Assembly: GCF_000336555.1 (NCBI RefSeq)
Contig: NZ_KB375281.1
Coordinates: 4,082,055-4,146,054 of the forward strand
Length of the DNA stretch: 64,000 nucleotides
Direction: 5' to 3'
Source of the DNA: Afipia clevelandensis ATCC 49720
GTDB lineage: Bacteria; Pseudomonadota; Alphaproteobacteria; Rhizobiales; Xanthobacteraceae
Part shown: positions 38,706-48,427 of the stretch, one piece after another
Position numbering within the stretch: position 1 is the first letter of the stretch
Layout of the letters: the number at the start of each line of letters is the position of its first letter
Made by a program: the position numbers and the translations under genes
Notes under the pieces: generated by a model
What the model saw: only the letters and a program-made list of their open reading frames with translations
Told to the model about the DNA's origin: nothing
Databases searched by the model: none

Positions 38706-38903
38706 GCTCAGAGCACCGCTGATTCCAACGTATGCACTCTGTGGCGCCCTGTTAAAAACGCAACGTGACTCACATCGCCCGGGTGTTACGGACGAACGCC
38801 GCCTTGGGGGCTTAATGATCGCTATCGAAGAATATGACGGATGGCCTACGCGATAGCAAAATCAGCGCGGCTGACACGTCGCAAAATGCATCGTGTGCAG
38901 CAT

Positions 38904-38932
38904 GAAAAAAGCCCGCATTGCTGCGGGCTTTT
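38904..38932 (-). terminator. Intrinsic terminator
   Basis: AAAAGCCCGCA TTGC TGCGGGCTTTT, followed on the minus strand by a run of T. It ends the gene at 38,939-39,250 and has a near copy at 39,371-39,396. Confidence 0.85.
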
Positions 38933-38938
38933 ATTCTT

Positions 38939-39250
38939 TTACCGGTGTCCACCACCACCGCTGTGTGCACCGCCGCCAACCCCGATGGTAACGCTCGGAC
39001 CGCCTCCACCGTGACCTCGTCTATTGCCATAACGGGGCGCGTGGCCAGAGCTACTGCGGTAAGAATGGTTCGGACGTACAATACGCTGGACACGGTAATT
39101 ACGCCCGTGCCGATCGCGTGAACTAAAGTCAGTGGACTGCGTCACGTCCGTTGAGGCATTCGCCTTTACCGAATTGTCTGCGGCGTTTGCCGCGGAGCCT
39201 CCAAGCAGCATAGCTGCACCGAGGGCCATTGCGATAGCAAAACTTTTCAT
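38939..39250 (-). CDS. Small Gly/His-rich secreted protein
   Basis: 103-aa exported protein. Signal peptide MKSFAIAMALGAAMLLGGSA cut after about residue 25 (ANAAD). The mature part starts DNSVKANASTDVTQ and turns into a Gly/His/Arg/Ser-rich low-complexity tail (GNRRGHGGGGPSV, GVGGGAHSGGGGHR). It is a paralogue of the next gene: both share the GGSAANAADNSV stretch and a matching terminator. Start at 39,250 rather than the longer open frame. Role unknown; metal or surface binding would fit the tail. Confidence 0.65.
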   Translation of the reverse strand: MKSFAIAMALGAAMLLGGSAANAADNSVKANASTDVTQSTDFSSRDRHGRNYRVQRIVRPNHSYRSSSGHAPRYGNRRGHGGGGPSVTIGVGGGAHSGGGGHR

Positions 39251-39370
39251 ACAATCAACTCCTATATGTGTATGAGACAATCGTCGATCACTTCGAATGT
39301 TCCGACATGCGGCGTTAATTCGAGGACGGGTACTTGAATGACTGTTCATATTGCTCAATGGACCTGCACG

Positions 39371-39396
39371 AAAAAGCCCGCACTTCTGCGGGCTTT
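39371..39396 (-). terminator. Intrinsic terminator (paralogous copy)
   Basis: AAAGCCCGCA CTTC TGCGGGCTTT with a following T-run on the minus strand. Same stem as the terminator at 38,904. Confidence 0.85.
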
Positions 39397-39409
39397 GCTT
39401 CTCCAGTTG

Positions 39410-39732
39410 TCAGTGGTGGCCGCTGTGGTGTCCACCGTGATGACCACCGTGATGTCCGCCTCCGAAGCCAAATCCGATGCTGGGTCCACCGCCGTAGTAG
39501 TAAGGCTGTGGGGCATAGTAAGCCTGCGGAGCATAGTAGCCATAGCTCCCACCGTGGGGGCGAACGTGTCTGTGGCGTGAGTGATGACGATGACGCCGAT
39601 GCTGCGAACTGAACTCGGCAATCTGCGCAGTATGGGCTGCAGCCTGCGCCGTCACTGAGTTGTCTGCTGCGTTTGCGGCGGAACCGCCGAACAGTGCAGC
39701 TGCACCGACGGCAAAATAGCTAACTTTTTCAT
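39410..39732 (-). pseudogene. His/Gly-rich secreted protein with frameshifted signal peptide
   Basis: The ATG at 39,732 opens MKKLAILPSV..., which soon stops, while the adjacent frame reads AVGAAALFGGSAANAADNSV and continues to a His/Gly tail (GGGHHGGHHGGHHSGHH, end at 39,410). One missing base after the ATTTTG of codons 6-7 would restore a normal signal peptide (MKKLAILAVGAAALFGGSA). So it is either a recent single-base pseudogene or a sequencing error. The mature part also has a Tyr-rich YYAPQAYYAPQPYYYGGG segment. Paralogue of the gene at 38,939. Confidence 0.6.
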
Positions 39733-40014
39733 TTCCTCACTCCATTGATAAGCATGTAAAATCCTAATTGCCGCAGAAGCTCTCCGTTCCAGCGCGTCAC
39801 ATTAAATTTGCGATCAGTCCTTGAACATCCATTCATATTGATGAACGCATCATTGTGTTGGTGAGCGTAACTTGCGATGACGCTGCCCTGGATGTCTTTC
39901 TCTGTCTCGAAGCCAGTCAGCCATCCCGGTACGACCTACCGTCTTGGCTTAGGGGCTCCTTGCACCCAACTTTGGCCTCGACGATAGCCGTACTGTCTCG
40001 GTTGTTCTAACGAG

Positions 40015-40048
40015 AGGGCACCTCGGAAACGGGGTGTCCTTTTCGTTT
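40015..40048 (+). terminator. Terminator-like hairpin without a gene on its strand
   Basis: AGGGCACC (40,015-40,022) pairs with GGTGTCCT (40,033-40,040, one G-T pair), followed by TTTCGTTTT. No plus-strand gene is supported between 39,733 and 40,014, so it may end a small RNA or be a leftover. Confidence 0.45.
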
Positions 40049-40370
40049 TAATCTTTGCCGCTGTTCGCCGCCAAGAAGAGCTTGGAAGGTTGCGGCCTGC
40101 GTCGAGTCACTGCATTGCCGATGCGCCAAACGTCGCCAGGCTGAGTAACAGCAGGGCCGGGGATAACCGGCGGCACTGCGTCGGCCGAATCGTCGACATT
40201 AGCAGATAGCTCGCCGATCAATACATCGATCTCAGGCGGCTCTAAGTGATTGGTCTACGATAGATAGCTGGCTCACGACGAGTGCTCCCTGTTTATGGAG
40301 CTTCGCCAAATGAAAAAGCGCATCTCCGGACAAAATCCAGAACCACGCCATCGGCATCACGCGTCAACGG
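40048..40370 (-). pseudogene. Fragment of a second ParB-methyltransferase gene
   Basis: The minus strand encodes EPPEIDVLIGELSANVDD, then PAVTQPGDVWRIGNAVTR, stop at 40,050-40,048. This aligns with FEAAEIDSLMSDHLDSE and ISRPGDLWTLSKHRLL of the intact ParB-methyltransferase at 35,595-36,923. After one frameshift the match goes on upstream (VVSQLSIVDQSL against PECQLNIELSGF). Only the middle of the gene is left; DPPY and SAM motifs are gone. The 348 bases from 40,371 to 40,718 show nothing I can name. Confidence 0.55.
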
Positions 40371-40718
40371 GTACCTCTTAAGGCGGATCTAGCACATGTT
40401 AGGTGTTCCGCTTGGCAGGCAAGATGCGTTCAGCTGGTAACGCAGCTTGCCTCAAGAGCGCGAATATATAACTTTGTCATCTTTCATCCATCGCGCAGGG
40501 AGTTTCATGAGATGCCAGGTCTATTCACGGTTATTGGCAATCTGAAATTCATGATGTGGTCGTCCACAATGCTAGCTCAATGATCGTTGGCCCAACCGGA
40601 TGCTGTCGCCGACATTTAGGGAAGTCACGATTTGCGCCGGTTAGAAATGTCACTCGGTCGGGAGAGCCGCCTTTCTATGGTTGGGGTTGAGTTTTTCGCG
40701 CCGGGTGATCCGTCGGCT

Positions 40719-41385
40719 CTAGCCGACCTTAAATATGTGGTTCTTCTGGCCGCGCCGGCGCGGCGCCTTGGCCCAGCGGGACATGTCGAGCTGCTTCTGC
40801 TGTTCAGCAACGTAGGCGAGGATCGGGCCCAAGCGGTTGTTCTCGACAATCGCAGCCTGGTTGACCTGCGGACGCTTATCGAAAGTGCGGTACTGCAAAT
40901 CGACGCCGTTGTGCCGGATCGCCAGCCGCCCGTCGGGATAGTCGATCACGGTGACCCCGCTTGCGCGCCCGCGACCGCGCGATCCCGGTGGGCTCGAGCA
41001 TAAACAGCATCTGGTCGTACTGCAGCGTCAGGTTCATCGAGACCGAGCGCTCTTCCTTCCAGGCGAAGACATCGTCGAGATCGTCATGCGCCGCGACGGA
41101 CGATGGATATCGCGATTGTCGAAGCGCCCGCGTTGTACGTCTCCAGGAATGCATTGCCGACCAGGATGGTATCGATGCCGCACAACCGCATCTCCTTCAC
41201 CAGCCGATCCTGCAACGTGCTATGGGCCCGTTCCACGCGGCCCTGGGTTGAGGAGTTGGCACAAATGATGTCAATGTTCAGCACATGCAGCGCTCGGCCG
41301 AACTGGGTCATGCCATCGCCGGAGGCAGCATCCTTCCTGTTGACCAGCCGGACATTGAGGATCGAGACAAGCGACTTGAGTGGTT
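40719..41385 (-). mobile_element. ISNCY-type transposase remnant (3' half)
   Basis: Three successive minus-strand pieces in different frames match one transposase: MTQFGRALHVLNIDIICANS with GRVERAHSTLQDRLVKEM (41,311 to 41,100), then DDVFAWKEERSVSMNLTLQY (about 41,080 to 40,960), then VIDYPDGRLAIRHNGVDLQY through to a stop at 40,719. At least two frameshifts and no 5' half or inverted repeats, so it is dead. Confidence 0.7.
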
Positions 41386-41395
41386 GAATTGAAGT

Positions 41396-41600
41396 ACCAA
41401 CGGCCTAGGGCAAGGCCGCGTGTCGTGAGCCCCTGACGGGAGGGCGCGCTGAGGCCGTAACCGGCATCCGCTAGCACACAGCCGAAGCGCATGTCAGTCT
41501 GCACTTTGGCGCGCTCGTAGTTTGGTGTCGCCGGCGGCGGTATGAGAAGCCTTGGATTTGAGACGCTCCTCCGCGCCGTCTCCATGACCAGCTTTTCCCA
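41396..41600 (-). mobile_element. IS701-like transposase fragment
   Basis: The minus strand carries FGCVLADAGYGLSAPSRQGL followed by TTRGLALG, the DDE-transposase stretch of IS701-type elements. It breaks off at about 41,396 against the ISNCY remnant, so one element was probably cut by insertion or deletion. No complete reading frame or ends. Confidence 0.6.
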
Positions 41601-41686
41601 GGCCGGAGGCGACCACTAATTTCAGACGAGCGACGTTACGCGACTGCCGCAATGCGATGGCTGGCCGGTCCCAAAGCAGCAACTTG

Positions 41687-41752
41687 TTGCTATCCATTCG
41701 CAAGAATTTTGTTGCAAGTGGTTCGCAACAAGTATTTGATAGTCATTCGCAA
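41687..41752. promoter_or_regulatory. Three tandem Fur-like 17-bp palindromes
   Basis: TTGCTATCCATTCGCAA (41,687-41,703), TTGCAAGTGGTTCGCAA (41,712-41,728) and TTGATAGTCATTCGCAA (41,736-41,752) are imperfect copies of the palindrome TTGCGAATnATTCGCAA, the form of Fur-family iron boxes in many proteobacteria. Centres are 24-25 bases apart, about two helical turns. They lie 32-98 bases before the porin start. Confidence 0.6.
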
Positions 41753-41784
41753 GTAACTTTTACGACTAGGAATGGCGGCATTTT

Positions 41785-43812
41785 ATGACGCTGCGAGGCC
41801 AAAACGTCATCATCGAGACGCGTCGCGGCGCGAATAGCTTGAAAAGCCTGTTCGCCGGGATCGTGCTCGGGGCGCTGTCGCTCGATGCCGCTCAGGCGGC
41901 CGACGTGTCTGCCACGCCGGTCAAGGCGCCGCGCGTTGAAACATACTTCGACTGGACCGGCCCTTATATCGGCGCCCATATGGGGTACGGCTGGGGGCAC
42001 TCCAGCGCGACGCTGTTCAATCCGCTGCCATCGACACTCTCCCATTCCTACAACGGCATCAATGGTGGCGTGCACGTCGGGTACAATGTCGTCTTGCCCT
42101 CGCGGGTTTTGCTCGGCGTGGAGGCCGACATCACGTTTCCAAATTATATCAACTCCAACGCGGTCGTGTCGTCTCCAAGAGCGGCCGAGTCCGGTCTGAC
42201 CGAGAAGATGGATTACGTCGGGTCCGCCCGCGCGCGCATCGGTTACGCCGGACAATCCTGGATGGTCTATGCGACCGGTGGATTCGCTTGGCAGGGCACA
42301 CGCTTTGCCAGTGACCTGTCGGGCGGACTGGAAGAGAAAAATATCCAGCTTCGCACCGGCTGGGCTGCCGGTGCCGGATTCGAATATGTCGTCGACCCGC
42401 ACTGGACGGCGCGGCTGGAATATCTCTATTACGATTTTTGGTCGGCCGACGTTCGGCTGCCATCGGGAGCCCGCTATGCCTCGACGCTGGATTTTCAGAC
42501 GCTTCGTTTCGGCCTGAACCGCAAAATCGACTGGCCCGGCAGTACCGAACCGCGATTGGCAGCGACAAAGGCCGCGCTCTCATCGGATATTTGGGAGGTC
42601 CACGGACAGACCACGTATCTGTCGCAGGGCTATCCCGGATTTCATGCTCCGTATAGCGGCACCAATAGTCTGACGCCCGGCCGCCAGTCTCAGGCGACAT
42701 GGAGCAATAGCCTCTATCTGAATGCCCGGCTGTGGGAAGGCGGCGAAGTCTACTTCAACCCTGAATTGCTTCAGGGCTTCGGCCTCAGCAATACCGTTGG
42801 CTTTGCCGGCTTTACCAGCGGCGAGGCGCAAAAATCGAACTTCCCTTATCCGCGCTTCAACCCGTCGAGACTATACCTGCGCCAGACATTCGGCTTCGGC
42901 GGCAAGCAGGAAGAGTTGCCCAGCGGCCCCGGTCAACTCGCTGGGAAAGCGGACGTCTCACGGCTGACGCTGCAGGCCGGAAAATTCGCCGTCCCCGATG
43001 TTTTCGACGGCAATGCCTACGCCAAGGATCCCCGCAAGGACTTCATGAACTGGTCGATATGGGCGCCGGGCGCGTTCGACTATTCCGCCGACAAGGTCGG
43101 CCTGACATATGGCGTGACGGCCGAACTGAACCAGAGATACTGGGCGCTGCGCGCGGGTTATTTCCTGATGGTTTCGGAATCGAACTCAGGCAATTTCGAC
43201 ATGAAGGTGTTTCAGCGCGGCAACTACATCCTCGAGTTAGAAACGCGCTATTCGCTGTTTTCGCAGCCGGGGAAATTCCGCACCATCGCCTGGCTCAACA
43301 GTGCTTATTCCGGCAGTTACCGGGACACCTTGAACGATCCGGTGCTCAATCTCGACATCAGCCAGACGCGCCGCGGGCGGATTAAGTATGGCTACGTGTT
43401 CAACGTCGAGCAGGCGATCACCGACGATATCGGCGTATTCGGCCGGTGGAGCTGGAACGACGGCAAGACCGAGATTATGGTCTTCACCGACATCGACGCC
43501 AGCCTTGCATTCGGCGCGTCGATCAAGGGCACCTCATGGGGAAGGCCGGACGACGTCGTCGGGATCGGCGGCGCGTTCAATGCCCTATCGAAGGACCATC
43601 GCGACTTTGTCGCGGCCGGCGGCCTCGGCGTGCTGATCGGTGACGGGCAAATCAATTACCGGCAAGAGAAAATCCTTGAGGTTTATTATGCGCTGGCCCT
43701 CAACAAGCAGATCACGCTGACCGCCGACTATCAGTCCATCACTAATCCGGCGTACAATGCGGACCGCGGCCCGGTATCGGTGTTCTCAGGCCGCCTGCGC
43801 GGAGAATTTTGA
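41785..43812 (+). CDS. Fused Omp25-like/OprB-like outer membrane porin
   Basis: 675-aa outer membrane protein. After an export signal (about residues 19-39, LKSLFAGIVLGALSLDAAQA) comes an eight-stranded Omp25/RopB-like barrel (about 50-245: YFDWTGPYIGAHMGYGWGHS, ending TLDFQTLRFGLNRK), then a carbohydrate-selective porin of the OprB type (about 255-675: HGQTTYLSQGYPGFHAPYSG, and a last strand with VFSGRLRGEF ending in F). The two-barrel plan is known in Bradyrhizobium annotations. ATG at 41,785 or the TTG at 41,839 could start it. Tandem Fur-like boxes upstream point to iron or metal control, so metal-chelate uptake is possible besides sugars. Confidence 0.8.
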   Translation: MTLRGQNVIIETRRGANSLKSLFAGIVLGALSLDAAQAADVSATPVKAPRVETYFDWTGPYIGAHMGYGWGHSSATLFNPLPSTLSHSYNGINGGVHVGYNVVLPSRVLLGVEADITFPNYINSNAVVSSPRAAESGLTEKMDYVGSARARIGYAGQSWMVYATGGFAWQGTRFASDLSGGLEEKNIQLRTGWAAGAGFEYVVDPHWTARLEYLYYDFWSADVRLPSGARYASTLDFQTLRFGLNRKIDWPGSTEPRLAATKAALSSDIWEVHGQTTYLSQGYPGFHAPYSGTNSLTPGRQSQATWSNSLYLNARLWEGGEVYFNPELLQGFGLSNTVGFAGFTSGEAQKSNFPYPRFNPSRLYLRQTFGFGGKQEELPSGPGQLAGKADVSRLTLQAGKFAVPDVFDGNAYAKDPRKDFMNWSIWAPGAFDYSADKVGLTYGVTAELNQRYWALRAGYFLMVSESNSGNFDMKVFQRGNYILELETRYSLFSQPGKFRTIAWLNSAYSGSYRDTLNDPVLNLDISQTRRGRIKYGYVFNVEQAITDDIGVFGRWSWNDGKTEIMVFTDIDASLAFGASIKGTSWGRPDDVVGIGGAFNALSKDHRDFVAAGGLGVLIGDGQINYRQEKILEVYYALALNKQITLTADYQSITNPAYNADRGPVSVFSGRLRGEF

Positions 43813-43862
43813 CGTCGTCGTGCCCCAGTCAAAAGCAGCCGGCCCAAGTCAATTCAGGCCAG

Positions 43863-44603
43863 CTAATCGGGTACATCAGCCAGCCTGTTTAACTCAGTCA
43901 CATCCTGTGAGCTTTTCAACAACTTGCTCACCATTTCGTAAGCTTTGTTGATTTCGGCCAGTCGGCTTATCTCGACGGTTGGCTGGACATTGGATTTCTC
44001 TACCATACCCTGCAGTACCTTCGCAGAGCCATCCGAAATTGCAGCCGGTGCAGAGTCCGATCGAAACAGATTTCCGCCGACCGCATGCAGATTGCCGCGT
44101 TCTGGAAATTGGACCAGCCGCAACCGGCCCAGTTCGCCCAGCTTGGTCGAAATCCGCCCGCTTGCATCGATACTGATGCTGTCAGCTTGGGTGGGCACTG
44201 TTACAGCGCCATTTCCAGCTTGAACTGTGTGGCCCTCCATGGTGACCAGCCGGCCCGATTTATCAAGACTAAATGATCCGTCTCGGGTGTAGCGCTCTCC
44301 CTGAGGGGTTTGGACGACGAAATAGGCATTTCCGTTGATCGCCAGGTCGAGCGGATTCGTTGTGATCTGCAGCCCCCCGGGCGAATCCGCCGTAAATCCA
44401 AATGCAGCGTCTACCAGAGAGAGGGGACGTTCGGGTTTGATGCCGACGACCTGATTGCTTTCTGGTTTGAGGTACTCTTGAAAGGAAAGATGCTGAGCAC
44501 GGAAGCCGGTATTTTCGACGTTCGCAATGTTATTTGCTGCGACGTCGAGCTGACGCCTGAGAACCACCAGGCGCGAAAGATGGATAAGCGTGGTCTCGCC
44601 CAC
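43863..44603 (-). CDS. flgF: Flagellar basal-body rod protein FlgF
   Basis: 246-aa proximal rod protein of the bacterial flagellum. The N-terminal rod signature is QLDVAANNIANVENTGFRAQ; the C-terminal D0 helix reads EISRLAEINKAYEMVSKLLK, ending NRLADVPD as is usual for FlgF. The central hook-type domain (TNPLDLAINGNAYFVV, RYTRDGSFSLDKSGRLV) is complete, so the gene looks intact. It has no flagellar neighbours; normally it sits with flgG/flgA/flgH. Probably a displaced or second copy carried by the accessory DNA. Confidence 0.9.
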   Translation of the reverse strand: MGETTLIHLSRLVVLRRQLDVAANNIANVENTGFRAQHLSFQEYLKPESNQVVGIKPERPLSLVDAAFGFTADSPGGLQITTNPLDLAINGNAYFVVQTPQGERYTRDGSFSLDKSGRLVTMEGHTVQAGNGAVTVPTQADSISIDASGRISTKLGELGRLRLVQFPERGNLHAVGGNLFRSDSAPAAISDGSAKVLQGMVEKSNVQPTVEISRLAEINKAYEMVSKLLKSSQDVTELNRLADVPD

Positions 44604-44743
44604 GGCGGCCCCTTTTCACGGCGAATCAAATTAGGTCTACGGCTTGGTACGATGCCGCCTTCGCGACGCAGCACAATGCGACATCTTGGGTGTACGGCCA
44701 GCGCTCACCACTCGGTTCCCGTGTCCAGGCGCGCTCTGCGAAC

Positions 44744-45070
44744 TCAGTGATGGCCGTGGTGCCCGCCATGGCCACCGAAATGATGGCCACCGAAATGGTG
44801 GCCACCGTGATGACCAAAGCCAAAGGGTATGAATACAGGTGGTGCGTAACCGTATCCATAGCCGTAATAAGGATTAACACGATAACGTCGATGCGCGTAG
44901 TGCCTATGATGACGATGCCGGCGCATATGAACCGGCTGCACTTGCTCGCTCGCAGCAATACTTCGCGCTTCTATGGCGGTCCCGGAGGCCGGTAAGGCTG
45001 CTGCGGGAGTTACGGCTGCGACACCACTCAAAAGAATAACGCCGGCCGCAATCGTGATGATGGTTTTCAT
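44744..45070 (-). CDS. His/Gly-rich secreted protein
   Basis: 108-aa exported protein. Signal peptide MKTIITIAAGVILLSGVAAV with cleavage near residue 26. The mature part has an Arg/His/Tyr section (MRRHRHHRHYAHRRYRVNPY), a YGYGYGYAPP repeat and a C-terminal HGGHHFGGHHFGGHGGHHGH tail. Such His tails bind Ni, Zn or Cu in known proteins (HypB, Hpn). Similar in style to the protein at 39,410. It lies close to the metal-efflux genes, so a periplasmic metal buffer is a reasonable guess. Confidence 0.65.
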   Translation of the reverse strand: MKTIITIAAGVILLSGVAAVTPAAALPASGTAIEARSIAASEQVQPVHMRRHRHHRHYAHRRYRVNPYYGYGYGYAPPVFIPFGFGHHGGHHFGGHHFGGHGGHHGHH

Positions 45071-45286
45071 GGCAACGTTCCCTTAGTCGGTCGAGAGCAA
45101 TCATGAATCCCGCAAGAGACATAAATTCTGTCACGTCCTGCGTGCCAAATCAATTCCCGTGCGGTAGTAGCTATCACTCCCTCAATGCCCGTTTATGGCA
45201 AAACGTACACGCGACAAAAGGTCCACCTTTTTGCGAGAAAGAGATGGTCTTTATAAAGTCCCATTCGATCGCAAAGGTTCCGCATT

Positions 45287-46111
45287 ATGAAATGGATCAA
45301 CGGGCATCACGAGTTGAAGAAGCTTAAGTTATTCTTCCTCGTGGCGGGATTGGTCGTCGCGATCAGCGCCATCAAGGTGTTTGTTCACTGGATGCAGTTC
45401 GAATTCGTGACGCTGAGCACGCTGTTGACCAGCGCAATCGGCGGAGCGATTTTCATCATTGGCTTTCTCCTGTCGGGCGTTCTTTCTGACTACAAAGAAT
45501 CTGAGCGGTTGCCGGCCGACATTCGCGTGGCATTGGAGGCAATCCATGACGACGCTGTCTGTTTTGCCGAGAAGTGCCCGGATTTCAAAGTCGGTCCGCT
45601 GCGAATAATACTCGGGAACATCCTTATCGTCTTGCAGAGGGGGCTTGGACACGAGGGAGCCCACAAGGATCTGCGGCCAGCTATTCTCGAAATCGACAAG
45701 CTCACCCCGATGGTTGCGCAAATGGATGTCCTGGGCATGCCGGCGAATTTCATCGTGCGGCTGCGCGGCCAGCAGGATCAACTGCGCAGATGCGTCTTCC
45801 GGATCTATCACATTCAAAGCATGCAATTCGTGCCTTCCGTGTACATTTTGGTGAAGACGTTGGTTGCAGCTATCGTGCTGCTTTTGCTGTTCTTGGAGAC
45901 TGAAGGCTCGCCCGGTACGGCGCTGATTTTTGGCTTCATATCCTATATGTTTGTATATGCGCTTTATCTCATCGAGACGCTTGAGCAGCCGTTCCGCAAA
46001 GATCATGACTCGCTCGACGATGTCAGTCTGTTCCTGCTACGCGAGTTCGGAGATAAATTGGACGGATGTAAAGATGAGAATCTTGCCAACCGGCCCGTCG
46101 CCGGCCCGTGA
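45287..46111 (+). CDS. Four-helix integral membrane protein, bestrophin-like layout
   Basis: 274-aa inner membrane protein with hydrophobic segments at about 13-33 (LKLFFLVAGLVVAISAIKVF), 42-64, 183-203 (VYILVKTLVAAIVLLLLFLE) and 210-231. The 120-residue loop between helices 2 and 3 is cytoplasmic and helical. The layout, and the tail LEQPFRKDHDSLDDVSLFLL after the last helix, recall bestrophin-like (DUF4239-type) channels, but the match is weak. No operon partner. Its stop lies 5 bases before the decayed czc copy. Confidence 0.6.
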   Translation: MKWINGHHELKKLKLFFLVAGLVVAISAIKVFVHWMQFEFVTLSTLLTSAIGGAIFIIGFLLSGVLSDYKESERLPADIRVALEAIHDDAVCFAEKCPDFKVGPLRIILGNILIVLQRGLGHEGAHKDLRPAILEIDKLTPMVAQMDVLGMPANFIVRLRGQQDQLRRCVFRIYHIQSMQFVPSVYILVKTLVAAIVLLLLFLETEGSPGTALIFGFISYMFVYALYLIETLEQPFRKDHDSLDDVSLFLLREFGDKLDGCKDENLANRPVAGP

Positions 46112-46116
46112 TATCG

Positions 46117-46200
46117 CAATGGTCGATCCGGCGGCCGGCGACTTCGTGCAGGTCGGGGGCCGGCAGGCCAGTTTCAGATGCGCAGAACCGACTCCGCCGT
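46117..46200 (-). pseudogene. 3' end of a CDF exporter gene (remnant)
   Basis: 84 bases that align without gaps to 54,626-54,709, the end and downstream flank of the intact CDF gene. The minus strand reads TAESVLRI and stop, against TAEPLLRI and stop in the intact gene. Homology stops abruptly at 46,200, where czcA-like sequence begins nearby. It marks a deletion junction. Confidence 0.75.
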
Positions 46201-46229
46201 AACCTGCTGCCAAGTCGGCGCTTCAGCGC

Positions 46230-47414
<1,185 letters not shown>

Positions 47415-47783
47415 AGAAAATACATCGCAATCATTGTTCTTTCCCTCATCTGGTCGGCGCCTGCATCCGCGCAGCATTCCCATGGAAGTCAAAAGGGACC
47501 AAATGGCGGACAGATGGAGGATGTCGCAGGAGTCGAAGTCGAACCGGTGACATCCGGCAGCACCATCACGATCAACGTTTTTGACGAAGGCAAAAAGTCG
47601 GTTTCCACAAAAGGCTTCACGGGCGCCGCACTTATTGCCATCGGAGCGGGGCGCAAGACGGTCACACTTGCGCCATCGGGAGAGAACGCGTTGAAGGGCG
47701 AGGCCAACCCCGATTGCGGGGGCGCGACGATCACGCTGACCACGGCCGAGGGCAAATCAGGTCAGGCAAAGTTCAAGAAATAG
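47415..47783 (+). pseudogene. Copy of small czc exported protein lacking its ATG
   Basis: The frame is open and closely matches the 125-aa protein at 61,968-62,345 throughout (KYIAIIVLSLIWSAPASAQH, GPNGGQMEDVAGVEVEPVTS, end SGQAKFKK), but the start codon is AGA (47,415) in place of ATG. An internal ATG at 47,514 would omit the signal peptide. Probably silent. Confidence 0.75.
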
Positions 47784-47805
47784 GACTTGAGCAAGGAGAT
47801 GATTC

Positions 47806-47850
47806 ATGGCGATAGGTTCAGGATTGGGTCCCATCGGCCCAGAGGACCAA
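47806..47850 (+). pseudogene. 5' end of the 152-aa czc-linked gene (remnant)
   Basis: ATGGCGATAGGTTCAGGATT and CCCATCGGCCCAGAG match the first 45 bases of the gene at 62,371. Similarity is lost after that. The 163 bases to the MerR gene hold nothing I can name. Confidence 0.6.
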
Positions 47851-48013
47851 TCATCGATCGCAAGAATATTGGATTGGCCCTCATAAGTAGGAACAGTGCC
47901 ATCGCAGGTGCTCGGTGATCCATCACAATCGCGGTGGTCGAAGGCCGCTAGGTATTCGCAAAATCGCGGGCTGCGCACTGCAAGTAGGCAACGTTCGTAC
48001 ATGCCTTCTGCTT

Positions 48014-48421
48014 TCACTGAGCCGGAGCCAACGCTTCGATGATGCGGCAATCGGCAATCGTTCCACAACTGCACTGATTGATCACGCTATCCAGCTCGGC
48101 CCGGAGGGCCCTTAGGTCCGTGATCTTACGATCTACCTGTCTTAGATGTTCTCGAGCAATTACGTCGACAGCTTCACAGGATCTCCGCTTTTCGTCGGAA
48201 AGGTCGAGCAAGTTTCGTACCTGGCCCAACGTGAAACCCAGTTCCCTCGCCCGACGTATGAAACTTAATCTGGCCAAATGTTCCGGCGCGTATGATCGGA
48301 AATTACCCGTGGTGCGACGGGGCGCCGGGATAAGGCCAATGTTCTCATAGTACCGTATCGTTTCGACCTTGGTGTTAGTCGCCTTGGAGAGGTCGCCGAT
48401 TTTTAGGAGTTGCACGGACAT
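48014..48421 (-). CDS. MerR-family metal regulator (PbrR/CadR/ZntR type)
   Basis: 135-aa regulator. Winged helix-turn-helix at about 5-75 (KIGDLSKATNTKVETIRYYE, IGLIPAPRRTTGNFRSY), a long dimer helix, and cysteines C82, C117, C119 and C125 in the metal-binding places used by ZntR, CadR and PbrR (CSCGTIADC). So Pb, Zn or Cd are the likely inducers, acting on the divergent P-type ATPase promoter at 48,428-48,458. It starts 69 bases from that gene. Which metal is bound best cannot be read. Confidence 0.9.
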   Translation of the reverse strand: MSVQLLKIGDLSKATNTKVETIRYYENIGLIPAPRRTTGNFRSYAPEHLARLSFIRRARELGFTLGQVRNLLDLSDEKRRSCEAVDVIAREHLRQVDRKITDLRALRAELDSVINQCSCGTIADCRIIEALAPAQ

Positions 48422-48427
48422 GCGCCC

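Noticed and set aside
39890..40020. Possible riboswitch before the terminator-like hairpin at 40,015
   Set aside because: No known aptamer core recognised and no downstream gene on the same strand; left only as a possible small RNA.
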